A DNA stretch of 64,000 bases from Symsagittifera roscoffensis (Eukaryota > Xenacoelomorpha > Acoela > Convolutidae). A program made the position numbers and the translations under genes. The stretch covers positions 61,220,754-61,284,753 of the forward strand of contig NC_087065.1 in NCBI RefSeq assembly GCF_963678635.1, given 5' to 3'. Under the pieces are notes generated by a model. The model saw only the letters and a list, made by a program, of their open reading frames with translations. It did not search any database and was not told the DNA's origin. Of this stretch, positions 46,404 through 58,849 are shown piece after piece (position 1 is the first letter of the stretch; every line of letters starts with the position of its first letter).

Positions 46404-49258
46404 TCATTGCTGCTTTTTGAAAGTTTTTTTGAAGTGCATGTTTAAAGTTTCCCTGAAGCCTGCGTACTCTGAGTATAATTGCACCAGTGTGTGTTCATAT
46501 AGCGCCTGATTCTCCTCTGAGCACCGGGTAATCCATGGAGTCGTATGTTTGAAATTCATTAAGATGTTTTTCACCATTTCTTTGCTGAACCCTAAACTTG
46601 GAACCCAATTCTGAAGCATTGAATTATAATTCTCGGCGTAGCTACGCTCAATAGAAAGCCCACCGGCTATAAACTTTGGATCTAAGTTTTGCATCTGATA
46701 TTTAAGGGCGCGTAATGAGAATAACATCGTTTCGCACATTCTTTCAAAGTTTCCCTCGAAGCCGCGTTTTTTGACGGATTTTATAATAGACTCTGGGGAT
46801 CTGTCTAAGAGGATGACTCTGAAATCGAAGCCCCACATTTCCATCAGTTGTGCATATTGAACCAAGTCAGGGTTGTGAATTGAGTCAGGACGTCTGCAGT
46901 TGGGGTAAGATTGCATGACACCTTAAATAAAAACTCAATCGCTGTTTGAACAATTTTGAAAGATTTTGAAAGTTGGCAAAATTAACAAAACTTTTGGAAG
47001 ATTAAGCGTTTGACCCCACTCAGCGCTTGACTCTTACTCCTCAAATTAGTGCACAATGGCGCCTAATCCGCCCGTAGAAAAATTTGGGGTTATTTGTCTA
47101 CAAAGGGAGCCAGAATGGAAATGGGAACTATTCGAAACAAATTAGGTTTTAGGTTGACCACAGGATTTGAGAAGAGAGAAAAATTGAGCGGGGCTGACTT
47201 AACCGTTTCCAAATAAGAAGCGCAGCCTAGAAGCATTGTTGTATTAGTTAAAAAGTGCTAATACTGCATCTATGGCATCTTTTCGCAAAAACTTCGCCTC
47301 TGCGACTTTAAGCATCTACCTTTTTGGAGCGATGTTATATTTAATGCCTAATTGTTGGCAATATCTTTTCGGTCAACGAATCTGAAAGAAGTTAATTAAC
47401 CTAAAAATGCTCAATTTGAGGTCAAATTTGATTTTATTGCTAAGTTCCACTCGTAAAAACGGTTTACGAAAAACTAATTTATCTAAAATGCTATATTTTT
47501 TGACGGATTAATCTGCTCAAGGTCACCGGTATTGCCAACAATTTGACAATAACTATACAATCATCATTTTTTCTTTGCATTTAGGTTCTTTTCAAGGTCA
47601 TCAGTTGCTCCTTCTAACATGAATACGCAAAGATTAATGAAAGAACAAATTTGTCCAGAATGTAGCTTTAAAATAACTGGCCTTTCCCTGCGACATTTAA
47701 AAATAAAATCGCCCCTGAAGAAGTGACGATAATGCTTTTGAGTGCTTCCAGTCTCTTCTCAATCCGAAAAACATCCCTCTGGAAATTACAGCCCACAATT
47801 TTCTTGCTCATCGTTGTGTTCATTTTGTCGCCCTTGTAGCATTCTATGTCGTACTCGTTGTTGCGTTTAGAACACAGACCTCAAATCTTTCAAACTTGAA
47901 CACTTTTCAATTCGTGGCATGTTAAAACATGGTGCGGCGGAGGGGGGGGGGGGTTGTTCTCATGATGGAGGGACCAAAATGATGAAGGCTTTTAACCAAT
48001 CAGAATCGCTTAGCATTCCTATTGACTAAATGACCCCTGCACAAAAACCCTGCAAGTAAAGTCACTATTAACAGAAAATGTTATTATTTAACGCTTTTCA
48101 AAATCAATTTTCGGTTTTTTTAAATAACCGACTTAGATTTCGCACTATTTGCAATTTCATGTATATGCTTATTTTCAAATCGGACAATTTTAGATTTATT
48201 GGCCTGCATTTAATCGCTTTCTTTATACGGATTTTGCAATTTCTCTGAGATTTTTGAATTGGCGTCAAGTCTGATTGGCTAAAAATAACCGGAAATAGTT
48301 TTGCAACATTTGGTCCCTCTATCATGAAGTTCATCACCAATTGGAAACTGGCGCAAATTTATTCAAATCGGCCCATTTGTCAACTTTCAATTCTCCATAA
48401 CTTCAAAAAAAAATGAAAATGATCAGTTGAAAAAAAATTTTAATGTCAGGGCATAACTGTAATATCAGGCCATAAAATTTAACAAAATTATTGGATCTCT
48501 TTAACTATATCCCCCCTCGGGTACCTAGTAACGAATATCCCACCCCCCTATAAATAATTAAATCAACGGTTGAGCATATGAAAATTTTAAACCTAGTACA
48601 GAATCTCCCCTCCCCCTTTTTGCAAAAGAGGAAATGTAGTAAGAGATCCAAGTTATTTTTTTAAAGTGGTAATTATAAATGCTAAAAAAAATCTTCCCGA
48701 GTATAAATACTTTGTCATTTTATCGAACAAAATTATTAGCAAAATTAATGAAAACTATACCTGTTTGATGGGGTGATACTAAAATACTAAAAACACAAAT
48801 CTGGGAGGATTCCTCTTTTCAATTACACAAAAAAAAATATTATGACCTATCGAGAGAAAAAGGAGAAACTAGTCTTCGTGAGGTTAATTTGGACAGCTTC
48901 AAGTTTGAAAGATGAAAAAGATACCTTCAAGAGCATCGCGTAGAAAATGATGACCAGTTCCTTCCAGACCGGCAACAAACACTACTCTGGGATATGACTG
49001 GAAAACTGTTTTCTTTACCAAAGTGTAATTATGCCACAGTCGTTCTTGCTCTGCTTTGAATTTTCGCATCTTCGTACTTGTATTGAATGTTTTGATAGAA
49101 ATCCCCTGTTGCTGAAGTGAGGTGTAATTTCCGATAACAGTGAGCCGCCATTTATGTAATAGTTCTGTGTCGTTTAGGTGACTGGTTATAACATCCGATA
49201 GATTGATCAATCGTCCAACAGCCGCAGATTTAAGGGTGAAAGCAGAAAAATTAAACAA
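46404..49258 (-). CDS. Sulfotransferase-like protein (GTGHH type), 5' end incomplete
   Basis: Three exons read on the minus strand: about 49258-48925, 47879-47688 and 46921-46404 (TGA stop). Together they give about 347 residues in one frame. Exon 1 ends with RVVFVAGLEGTGHHFLRDAL, a P-loop-like 5'-phosphosulfate (PAPS) binding motif. Exon 2 reads LCSKRNNEYDIECYKGDKMN through VFRIEKRLEALKSIIV. Exon 3 has SYPNCRRPDSIHNPDLVQYA and FDFRVILLDRSPESIIKSV, a 3'-phosphate-binding RxxxxS motif. The role is transfer of sulfate from PAPS to a glycan or similar acceptor, probably in the Golgi. The 5' start is unresolved: the longest frame begins at TTG, with a TAA upstream, and no membrane-anchor exon was found. 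The exon 2 donor appears to be G|GGAAAG instead of GT. Confidence 0.75.
47688..47879 (-). CDS. Middle exon of the sulfotransferase-like gene
   Basis: The acceptor TTTGAG|GT is followed by 63 codons in the phase needed to join exon 1 (GAA G|) and exon 3 (|GT GTC ATG). The translation has the composition of a folded domain (KIVGCNFQRDVFRIEKRLEA, then ILFLNVAG) and fills the gap expected between the P-loop and the SYPN segment. Its 3' edge is uncertain: the phase-compatible border is followed by GGAAAGG, so the intron would be GG-AG. Direct splicing of exon 1 to exon 3 would also keep frame and would give a shorter isoform. Confidence 0.6.
47935..48325. mobile_element. MITE-like element in the first sulfotransferase intron
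   Basis: GTTCTCATGATGGAGGGACC at the left is mirrored by GGTCCCTCTATCATGAAGTT at the right, and CCAATCAGAATCGCTTAGC is shared with the 52675-53090 element. A G12 run adjoins the left end. No coding capacity is present. Confidence 0.55.
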
Positions 49259-49499
49259 GAATAGCGGTTACTGTGCAAGCAAGACTTAAAAATGCAACAA
49301 AAAAGTTTCTTCAAACCTTTTTTTTTCTGCGTAGCATGATACATGGATCTTAACGAAAAACTATAGCTTAGAGATATTCGACTCAAAATGTAATAAGCAA
49401 ATTGGACAACTTTTTTTTAGAAAATGACTAGAAAAACCAAAAAAATTGCTGAAATTTTTGATTCCCAAAATGACGTTAAAAACCCCAAAAACTAACTTA

Positions 49500-50440
49500 A
49501 CATTAGTGAAATTAAAATAAGACAAAAATAAGCTATTGTGAGCCGCTTAAATTAAGCAAAATAGGCCTGCTCAGTCGCTTTATTTGATCGAAATTAGACC
49601 AAAAGTCATAAATTTCTAGCGGGTTTTTCTCGACGCTTTAAATAATATATCACTCAAACGGTTCGGATGAATAATTGTGGTGTCTGATTTTGCAAGGAAA
49701 ACAAAAAAGCAGAAACAAGGATAGCTGGTTACTGAGCAAGTAGCACAGAATGTTCCGACCATAGTCTTTAAAAAAACTATAAGATAAAGTTTTTTTCAGA
49801 TTAGTTTTTCCGCGTGGGTTGATAAAAATCTTATGTAAAACGATATTTTAGGCATATTTAACAATTATAGTAACACAGGCGAATAAGAAATTAGGTAAAC
49901 AAACATCATAAAAAAGATTTCAAAAATTTTCTTTTTAAATTTTTTTGCAGAAAATTTTTCAATTTTTTGAAATTTCGGTTCCAGAATCGAGCGAAAAAAA
50001 CTCCAAAAATAAATTTTACTTGTTTAAAGTTAAATTTTTAGTGCTAAAAATTAAATCTCTCCTAATTAAACACTTGTAAACCTGCTCGCTTGCTTAAATC
50101 GCTCGGACGAAAAATCAAAAATTTCAAACCGGTTTTTCTCAACACTGTGAAGACTTTTTCTAAGTTTTTAAATGACGTTCGTTGAAAGGGCTTCAAAATG
50201 ATATATCACTGAACGCAGTCCGATGATTGATTGTGGTAGCTGGTTTCGAGTGGAAAACAAAAACAAACAAAAAAACACACCCGAATACAAAGTTCCTCCC
50301 CATTTTCAATGGTCGGAATAAAAAAAACTTAAATACGCCAGCATACAAAGTTCATACCATTTTTTCAAATGGTTGGAACCATAAACTTGAAGTAATGCGC
50401 CAAGTTAATAGATGTCGTTGGATTCTGAACTGACCATAAG
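49500..50440. repeat. Two members of a dispersed repeat beside the sulfotransferase gene
   Basis: Stretches at about 49500-49760 and 49990-50440, and a third at 45840-46260, share GGTTTTTCTC, AATATATCACTC (or GATATATCACTG), TTGTGGT and a run of AACAAAAAAACACACC-like A/C-rich sequence in the same order. They bracket the sulfotransferase gene. The ends and the class are unknown. Confidence 0.5.
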
Positions 50441-50894
50441 GAACCTAACTGTTTCTTAACCAGCATTGATTATTTTGATCCCACGTTTCGTAACAAAAAT
50501 TGTTGCTCTCAGGGATAAGCAATGAAGCGCAGATGCATTAAACTCTCAAAAAATTGACATTTTTTTAGCTCGGGATTTCAAACAATTCTATCAGGCAGAG
50601 GAAACAATTTCACTGAGCCATGATTAAAAAGAACTCCGGTTCAAAAGAATTTTCTCTTACAAATATTTCAAAAACTGAATTTAGACTCCTTGACAAAAAA
50701 AATTAATGCATAATTTGGAGGTAGGTAACTAGATTTGTAGGAGTTGAGCAATCGTTTAAATGTGCATTAAATTTTTGAACTTTCTCTGGTTTTTCAAATG
50801 TATTTTGGACCGAATTTCTTGTGCGGCGAAACGAAACACTCGCCCATATACCACATCTTAGGCAATATATCAAAATTTTCAAACAAATTTTTCA

Positions 50895-51083
50895 GTTTTT
50901 TGATGATAAACAAACAGAAATTAGCTCTCTACAATTTCGGTTGTCTGTTTGTATTTGGCAGGCAATTGTGCTATTTGCTTGCCTCTGTGCTATCTACGCT
51001 GCTGTCAGTTTCTGTCAAATTAGAGATCTGCATCAACCCGGGATGAATATTTTAGAAAAATACCCAATCTATTTTAGATGTGT
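50895..51083 (+). CDS. Possible single exon with a transmembrane segment
   Basis: After an acceptor-like AATTTTTCAG the plus strand reads FFDDKQTEISSLQFRLSV, then a 21-residue hydrophobic stretch IWQAIVLFACLCAIYAAVSFC, then QIRDLHQPG and a possible donor TGT|GTAGAA. The composition is unlike the surrounding AT-rich noise. This could be the signal-anchor exon of a type II membrane protein, but no partner exons were found on this strand and it may be chance. Confidence 0.25.
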
Positions 51084-51809
51084 AGAAAAAAAATCCCTGT
51101 TTTACAACTTTATTATAATTTTTTCCCCAATAAAACTATTGAAAACAAAAATTTTGATGAAAATTTTTCCAAATGTTTTTTTTTACATTTTTATTACGTT
51201 CAATTATTGTGAATCAGGTACAATGACACTGGACGTGTTGTGTGTGGGGCTTAGATGTATTTTGATAAAAATTCTCACCTAGTAGGCAAACAAGTTTTTC
51301 CTTTTGGTCAATTCACGTGACGAGTGGTTGTTATTTTTTAGTTATTTGCGCATGAGGTTTCCAGTAAGGTACAATACATCGCACGGGAGAAGATTTTTTC
51401 CAGTTATAAAGAAAACTTTCCTTTATTGGAGAAATTTTTTATAAATGTTCGATGGAAAAATCCTATCTTACATTTTTTTATTAGTAAAGATTCCTTTTAT
51501 ACAACTTATCATAGAAATAAATCTATCTCACAAATTTTCTTAAGGAAAAAATCCATAACGAGTAAAAAAATTAGGGACAACAATTTTTTGAAGTTGTAAA
51601 TTTTTACTCAAAAAGATCAAAGATAGCCATTTTTTCTCAATCCGGAAAGTTAGAAAACTCGATAAAGAGCTGTAAAATGCAATCCCGCTTAAGACTGTCA
51701 AAACCAATTGTATTACGGTTGGTCAATTATAGGTGGGGGGGGGGGAGATTGAACAGTTGATTCAATTACCGCGACTTAAGTTCCGCGACTTCTCAGTTTT
51801 CTACGAAAC

Positions 51810-52640
51810 GTATAGTGCTGGATTGAAATAACCTGACAGAAGAATAACATTTATAAATTTTAACTTTATAACGCATTTTTCTCAAATTTAATTAGTTTCA
51901 CACAAAACTGTGGAGAAAAAAATGCTTAAAATTTTACCAAAAAAATAATGGTGCAAAACTCCCATTTTTCTCCAAAACGCTTAACCAAAAGTTTACCCCA
52001 GAAAATGGTTAATTTGGCTTTTTGAATTAGTCAAATCTTACACCAAACCATCAATTTAATTGATAAGAAAGTTATATCGAAAGAAGCGTCTTACACAGTT
52101 CAACAAATAAAGCTGCCAAAATTTTGCGTAAAAAGTTTGAAGTTTTTTTTTCAGCCAAAGAATTTGATTTTATTCAATGAAAATGTTTTTTGGCCTATCA
52201 AGCAAAAATACATTTTTTTATATGGATTTTAGGAAAACTTTTCTTTCTAGAACTTTGTTGGGCTGTGTAAGAGACTTCTTTTGAAACACCTTTCTCATCA
52301 GTTAGTTTGGTAGTTTCAGCGTAATTCAGCGTCTTTGGTTTTTGAGATAAAATTTGGCTAAGAATTTCGGGAAAAAAATTGCAGCATTACAAATTTTTTA
52401 GTGAATGAAACACCAATTTTTTGAAGAAAAACAATTTTAAATTCTTTCCCACCGTTCTTATACGTAATAGTATCACGTTGATAGATTTAGGTCAGTGATT
52501 GACTGGGTAGTTTTGGCGTATTTTTTTTGACTGAAAAAGCCAAAAATTTTCCATTTTGGGGTGAACTTTTTTTGATCAAACTCGCATCTAAAATTTCAAA
52601 ATTGATAAGTTTTGTCCAGTTAATTTAAATTAGCACTCTA
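51810..52640. mobile_element. Old relative of the 16515-17236 fold-back element
   Basis: TATAGTGCTGGATTGAAATAA at the left and GTCCAGTTAATTTAAATTAG with CACT at the right match the ends of the 16515 element. GACTGGGTAGTTTTGGCGTA, TTGTTGGGCT and AAAATGGTTAATTTGGC occur in the expected arms. It is much diverged, with an insertion or extra sequence near the middle. Confidence 0.65.
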
Positions 52641-52674
52641 CATATACTTTTCACAACTATTCTAACGTAAACTT

Positions 52675-53090
52675 CGGTGGAGTCCCTCATGCTTGAAGGA
52701 CCGAATGCTTGAAATTTATTTTAGCTTACTTTCAGCCAATCAGAATTGAGTATTCAAAATCTCAAAGTAAATCGTGAAAATCTCGAAGTAAGAAAATAAA
52801 TCCAGGCCAATAGTGTTAATACTGACCGATTAGATAATAAGCAGATGAGTTTTCAAGAATTGAAAATTTTTATGAACTTGAACTCATAAATATTGATTTT
52901 AGCTGAATAGTTTTGCGGTTGTAACCCGCAATTTGTAATTTTTTAAATTATTTTGCACTCATTTAAAACCTTTTCTGTTATTATTACTTCGATTTTGTGA
53001 GTAAGGCATTAGCCAATAGAAACGCTTAGCGATTTTGATTGGCTGAAATTTTTCAAGCATTCGGTCCTTCAAGCATGAGAACCCTCCCCG
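52675..53090. mobile_element. Inverted-repeat MITE, 416 bp
   Basis: The left end, CGGTGGAGTCCCTCATGCTT then GAAGGACCGAATGCTTGAAA, is mirrored by TTTCAAGCATTCGGTCCTTC then AAGCATGAGAACCCTCCCCG. Flanks TAAACTT (before) and TAAGCTT (after) could be a 7-8-bp duplication with one mismatch. The right half is repeated at about 18380-18830 and a related element lies at 47935-48325. It is non-coding. Confidence 0.75.
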
Positions 53091-56000
53091 TAAGCTTCCA
53101 TTTCAGAAAATGTCCACGAAGCACGAAGCACAGAATAGTTAACCGCATAGTCAGAGAAGTGAGTGAACCAACAAATACTTCATTTCCTTTATCTCACAAA
53201 AGTTTGGAGAAATAAAAATGGCGAGGATGTAATCGTTTTCTTTCCTAAGGACGTTCACACAATGTGCCTCTGGTCTCCAAAGTAGCATGCTACCACCCAC
53301 TGTTTCCCAACCAAGATTTTTCAAACAATATTGCTGTTATTGTGTTATTGTGAAACCTCGCTAGGCAACTAACATGCACGTCAACAGGGCAAATCCGATA
53401 CAAGTGAACCCCTTAAGTCCCGCATCAGACCAAAAAATCACAGACTAGGTTAAAAAACCGAAATGAACCTGATAAAAATGAAGTTATTTTATTTTTTTTT
53501 TCAACAAAATACTTCTCCCACCTGAAACGCATTCTCATATTAACAATACCACGAATGTATTTACTGTAAAAGACAGTGGATCACTTGCAAACAGTAACAG
53601 TCTCAGTACGGCTACCTATTTTTTTTATCTCATCTACATCTTTATCTCTCCGTCATAGTTTCCGCCGGTTTGTGAGGCAGTATCTTTACTCAAGGTTATT
53701 GTGCGATTGCTTAGAACTGACTTTAAATCACTTAAACAAGCGTGAGCAACTTGCAAGTCTACCAAGTGTCAGTGTTGTCATATAAACTTCGTTGAGTCCA
53801 AATGACATCAATCAAGTTTTCAATTTTTAATGAACCAAGTTATTTTGAGTCCTAGGTGGAGCAGAGTTTATTCATGTGAAAGAATCTCAATGCAAACCCG
53901 TTGATGAAGGTGTCTGAAAAAAAAGAAATTTTGACGATTTATTTTTTTTTGCGGCTGATAAATCAGTATGAAAACAAATCAGCAAACCTGAAAAAAGAAA
54001 AAAGCTTTGAATCAGAAACTGAATACGTTGCTTATTGAAACCAATTCAACCAAAAGGCATGGATTTATAGGGAAATTATTATAGATTTAATGAAAAACTA
54101 TATAGCACGGAGGAATCTGACTCAAAAATTTAACTCTTCAGGTTTTCATATAGTGTCTCTTTTGTCACAAAAAACACCACAAGCAAAATCATGTTGCCAT
54201 CAAGATAGATGCTAGTTTTCAAACAGTGATTACTTTCGTCATTGGGTGCCAGAAGATCAGTTAATGTTTGAAATAACATGCTTTTGTCGAAATTGGTTGA
54301 TATTCACAAAGAAACAATAATGTTCCGGAAATTGATAATATTTCATAAGTTTTGATAACTGATTCAAGTTAGAAAAACACACACAAAAAAGCTCAAGCGT
54401 ACAGGTAATACTGTATAGAAAACTCTAGGGTAGATAACAACACCAAAATTGCCTAAAAAAAAACGTCAACTGCTTAGATCAGACGGTCAATAAACATTTT
54501 AGATCTCTAATTTAAATTAATCGGATTTTCATTTTTATTAGAAAACAGACGCAGCTTGTCTTGTTATACAAAAAGTTGAAAAATAACCAGATGAAAAAAA
54601 AAGAAAGCTTTAAGAAATAAATAATTTCACAGTGAATATTTGGTCAAAATTTTAGTGGAACTTTGCAGCCGCTAATCCATTCTTTCCTACAAACGTCGAA
54701 CAATTTGTTTTTTCCTAGGATGGAAAAAAGATATAGCAGATAACTTCTGATTTACCAAATAAACTTAGTTCTCGGTATGATGGTAGAATTGTACTTGTTA
54801 AAATATGAGAACTAGTCATCTAACTATGGTTCATAAGATTTTTTAGAGCTGCTTCCTTTTTATTCGCTATCCCAGTTCCTGCAAATTTGCTGAAATTTTT
54901 CAATCAAATCAGTGGTTTTATGGTACTGTTAAAATAAATTGCGAAAAAACAGCAGAATTTTGAAATGACCAGAAAAAAAAAATGTTGATGCTAGTTTTTT
55001 TTGGATTTTAAAGATTCAAGTTGATAGTTTAAGCTTGAGCAATACGACTTCACAAAGCTGTTTTGTAATTTTTAAAATTCACTGGGAAAACGAGAAATAA
55101 TAACTTTGAAGCGATTTCCAGTGTTTGCTGTGTGGGGTGTCACAGCATTCTGTAAAAGGGACCCTTGATCTTTTGATATACATCAATAGCCAGTCGAAGG
55201 TTGCATGATAGTTGAAAGATTTTCGAGATGATTTTCACGAAAATGCAAAACAAATACATAAATGCATGATAATTAATAAACTTAATACTAACGGATTTAA
55301 GTCATAATTATAGATATTCTGAGTGCGGCTCTTTTGCTAGCTGCATGTACTAACTCATTTAGCTGGATAAAAAGCGTTCTTTTAAAGATCATGTTGAAAA
55401 ATTTAGTCAAGAATTTGTCTTTTCATGGAGTTGCATATCGCCTTCGCCATGTGACATCTAATACTCGAATCATTTTGTTTAACAACGAGCAGAATGTATT
55501 ACAACAAGCAGGGTTTCTTGTGGAGAATTCTAAAACAAAAAATTTTCAATTGTTGCCAAAAGTTACAAAAACCCTTTTTCGCCAACTTTTTTTTGCAAAA
55601 ACTACTGTGGTTTGATATCGGATGAAATTGGCGCAAATGGTGCTTGTGTTTTGCAGCAATGAGAAAAAAATATAAAGTTAACTAGATTTTTATCGCACTG
55701 CAAAATTGACAAATTTTGTGTCTGATTGGAGCAGATTTTCACCTATTTTGTTTTCTTCCAATTATCCAAAAATGTCTTCTGTCATTTGATATTAGATTCA
55801 TTAGATCTAGGTAATAACTGCTTAGTTATTCAACTGTATCGTTAAACTCGATCTTTTGCTTTTGAACTTACGTGAGTCCTCTGACATGAGCTTACATGAG
55901 CTTTTGAACTTACTTAGGTTAGGATTGTAATACTTGCAGCTCTCTTATCTACTGGTTCAATTTTGAAACAATTTGGAATAAATATGATGGCACTATATCT

Positions 56001-56880
56001 AAATTTTTCATATAAAAAGCCCTCTTGTTTGATCTTTATCGCAAATGTTTTTTTTTTGCTTTAAATCGATGTCATTGACTTTAGCTACACTACGTGGCTG
56101 TCTTCATCAAGCCTTTCGATGTCTTTCTGGCTGTCCATTCATGAGCTAAATTGCAAATTGTCATTTTTTATTGAAGTTTTGATTAATCATTATGAATGAA
56201 CATAAATTAATTAATGATACTAATTCCCGCAAAAACAGCTACACATCAGGAAAGTTTTATAAGGAAAAATCCAATTGATGTAAAATTTTTCAGAATTGAA
56301 TAATCAAAAACTGCGATATCTCAACAAAAATAGAGTTTAAAGCATTCGATTCAGTTTTGACCAAATTCAAAAACAAATGCAATCAGACCTGATGCAAGCT
56401 AGTTAGAAGTGCACATAGCGCGCCCACCACCGGTCCCTTCAGATAATTTGTTTGCAGTCAGTTAATCATTGCTTCGATTTTTGGTATAACGCGTTCAGTG
56501 AATAAGAAAATGTTACGGTTTTCAACCATTTTGATTGTTTAAGAGTTTCCATCAAACAATCCTTCATCTTGATAATAGCCAGTAATTCTAACTATTGTTA
56601 ACTCCTCAATCAACGCTACATAACAGAGTAGTCATTTTACGGACAGAATAATTGTTTGTCAGAATAATTTTTGGCATGAAAAATATACACCTAAAAACCA
56701 TCATACTTAAATAACGCAACCTTGATGGAGAACCGTCAAAAATGCTTAGAATTGGTTCGAGCATCCTTAATTACGACAACTAGCGCAGCTTTGTCAACAC
56801 AATTTTATCAAATTTAGATAAGAAATTGTCGAAAAAACGTATTAGTTGTAAGCGCAGCAGAGCCATGTCGAGCAAGCAGT
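53091..56880. other. No recognisable gene
   Basis: AT-rich sequence with scattered short ORFs that carry no domain, no convincing splice context and no repeat I could match elsewhere in the window. The longest ORF here (55334-55615, +) has ordinary random composition. Confidence 0.5.
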
Positions 56881-56999
56881 CGTGTGTTCGAAGTTCCTAA
56901 AATTCCGAAAAACGCAGCTCCTAAAATTATATCAAAATACGATTTTTCTTTCCGTTTTTGTTTGTAGAAGCCCAGAAAAAATGTTCCTGGGTCGAGGTG

Positions 57000-57605
57000 C
57001 TCACTTTTTGTTTCGACTTTCAAAGTCAAGCACATGTCAGTGCTTGACCCGGAAAAAATTAGTCGAGACAAGGGTTTGAGTCGAGCAAAAATTCGAAAGA
57101 TACGCCAAGCACGGTCAAAACATACCTCAAGCACGGTCGAAACTTACATCGAGCACGGTAATTTGGAGTACAAAAGTAAAAAAAAAAGGACTTCTTAACC
57201 TTTGGAAAAAAAGCTCAAAAATAGTTCATCTCTACAAAACATTCAAATTGCAAATAAAAAATATCATAAGATAAAATTTGAGAAGCATAAATTATAATGT
57301 TTCAGTTTTGACAACTCGTGTTGTTTAAAGCCGAAACTTATTCAAGTTTGGTCGAGCACAGTCGAAACATATTTTGCTTAGATCGAGCACGGTTGAGCGC
57401 CTTTTATTCGATCGATCACGGTCAAAAAATATCTTGCTTGGGTCGAGCATGGTCGAGCACGTTTTTTCGGTCGAGCACGGTTGGAACCTATCTTGCTTGG
57501 TTCGAGTACGGTCGAGCACACTAGTTTCAATCGAGCACGGTTGAAACTGACCATTTTTGGTCGAGACGGTCGAAACATAAAGTGAACACCTCGACCCAGG
57601 TTACG
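57000..57605. repeat. Degenerate minisatellite of 'gtcgagcacggtcgaaac' units (copy 2)
   Basis: Units such as GGTCGAGCACGGTTGAAAC and ATCTTGCTTGGGTCGAGCA repeat irregularly at 57000-57150 and 57345-57600. The block ends CACCTCGACCCAGGTTACGC, closely like the end of the 27525-27930 block. The two loci therefore share both unit and terminus, as expected of a mobile or gene-converting element. Confidence 0.7.
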
Positions 57606-58849
57606 CCCGGGATCGGCCCTATCTAATTATCAAAAAATCATGCCCGAGCCCGTTTTATTTTCAACAATGATCAAAGGTGAGAAGCAAAATTGAGTTCAAG
57701 CGTGTTTTCCACGCAGGTCGTATGCAAGAAACAAGCGGATAATCAACAAACCGCCATATATACAAACCGCCATATCTTGAAACCAAAATTGAATCAAAAT
57801 AACGGAATTTACATCAGAATTACGTAACAACTGCATAAAAACAACAACAACCTATTGTTATGCTGCATAACTTTTAATTTTGGCTTGTTGCAATGGTAAT
57901 TGGTTTCTGGGCCCTTCAGTTTGTTGGCCCTATTTTCGTTTTGTTGGCCTACCACTACAAGAAACAAGACTACTCGTATATCAAGGCACAGCCCCGAAGG
58001 TTCCGATTGCCCCCTAACTGGTAACAGATAGTTTTTGATCAAAAACATTTTGATAAACTATAAATTTTTTCGTACCAATATCAAATTTAGTTGCTATAAA
58101 TTGAGTAGAAAAAAAAATGACCAATGAAGTTGGCCTCAAATCAATTTGAACGATTATGAGTGCGGATAATTTGCCACGAATAAGCAATTTGCGTAATGAA
58201 ACTATATCAAACTATAACTCGATCAGCTATGCAGTGTTGATTTCAGTCTAGTGCAAGCATACTCGCTTGGCAACCCAAAAATTTCAGATCGATTTCCATA
58301 CGATGTCGCTTTTGTGAAATCGCTCTGAATTTGAAAGAAAAACCACCCCAGGCATGTTCCCCACTTTTATCGAAAGCCAGAACAATAAACCTCAGATTGT
58401 CAATAATAGTTCGCGAGTTGCACTGGAAAAGTCTAAAAATTCTTGAATTTCAGAGACGAGATGCTGCTCCAGACAATAATGAAAAAAATATATACTAAAA
58501 AAGGGGATCAATTACATTTTAGATTAGGAATATACTGCAGCGGAAGCTGTGAGCAAACCTGTTCAGCTTAGCGCTTTAATCAGCTTGAGATGGTATAGTT
58601 TCTGTGTTATATTGGTCACCTACAGGGGATCACGCCAGCTTACACGGTAACCTGCATTAAAATTAGAATTACACAAAAGAATAAATTCGAAAAATTAATT
58701 TAAAACAATTTAGATTTTTATCCACTGAAGACAAAATGGAACCTGATCTAAACTACATTTTATGATTGGATAATTTAGATATTTTACCAATGTAAAGTAT
58801 TTAATATTAACCAATCATGATCCATCTAACTAACAACCCACTTATTTGT
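57606..58849. other. Intergenic, no gene seen
   Basis: It contains a fold-back family end at 57955-58020 (CAAGACTACTCGTATATCAA, GCCCCGAAGGTTCCGATTGC) and otherwise unassigned AT-rich sequence. Confidence 0.5.

Noticed and set aside
48104-48340. 78-codon minus-strand ORF between sulfotransferase exons
   Set aside because: It runs through the MITE terminus at 47935-48325 and has no protein-like features; it is intronic.
55334-55615. 93-codon plus-strand ORF
   Set aside because: Random-like composition, no recognisable domain and no neighbouring exon in a compatible phase.
57318-57578. Three overlapping ORFs of 64-68 codons
   Set aside because: Same cause: translation of the second minisatellite block in several frames.
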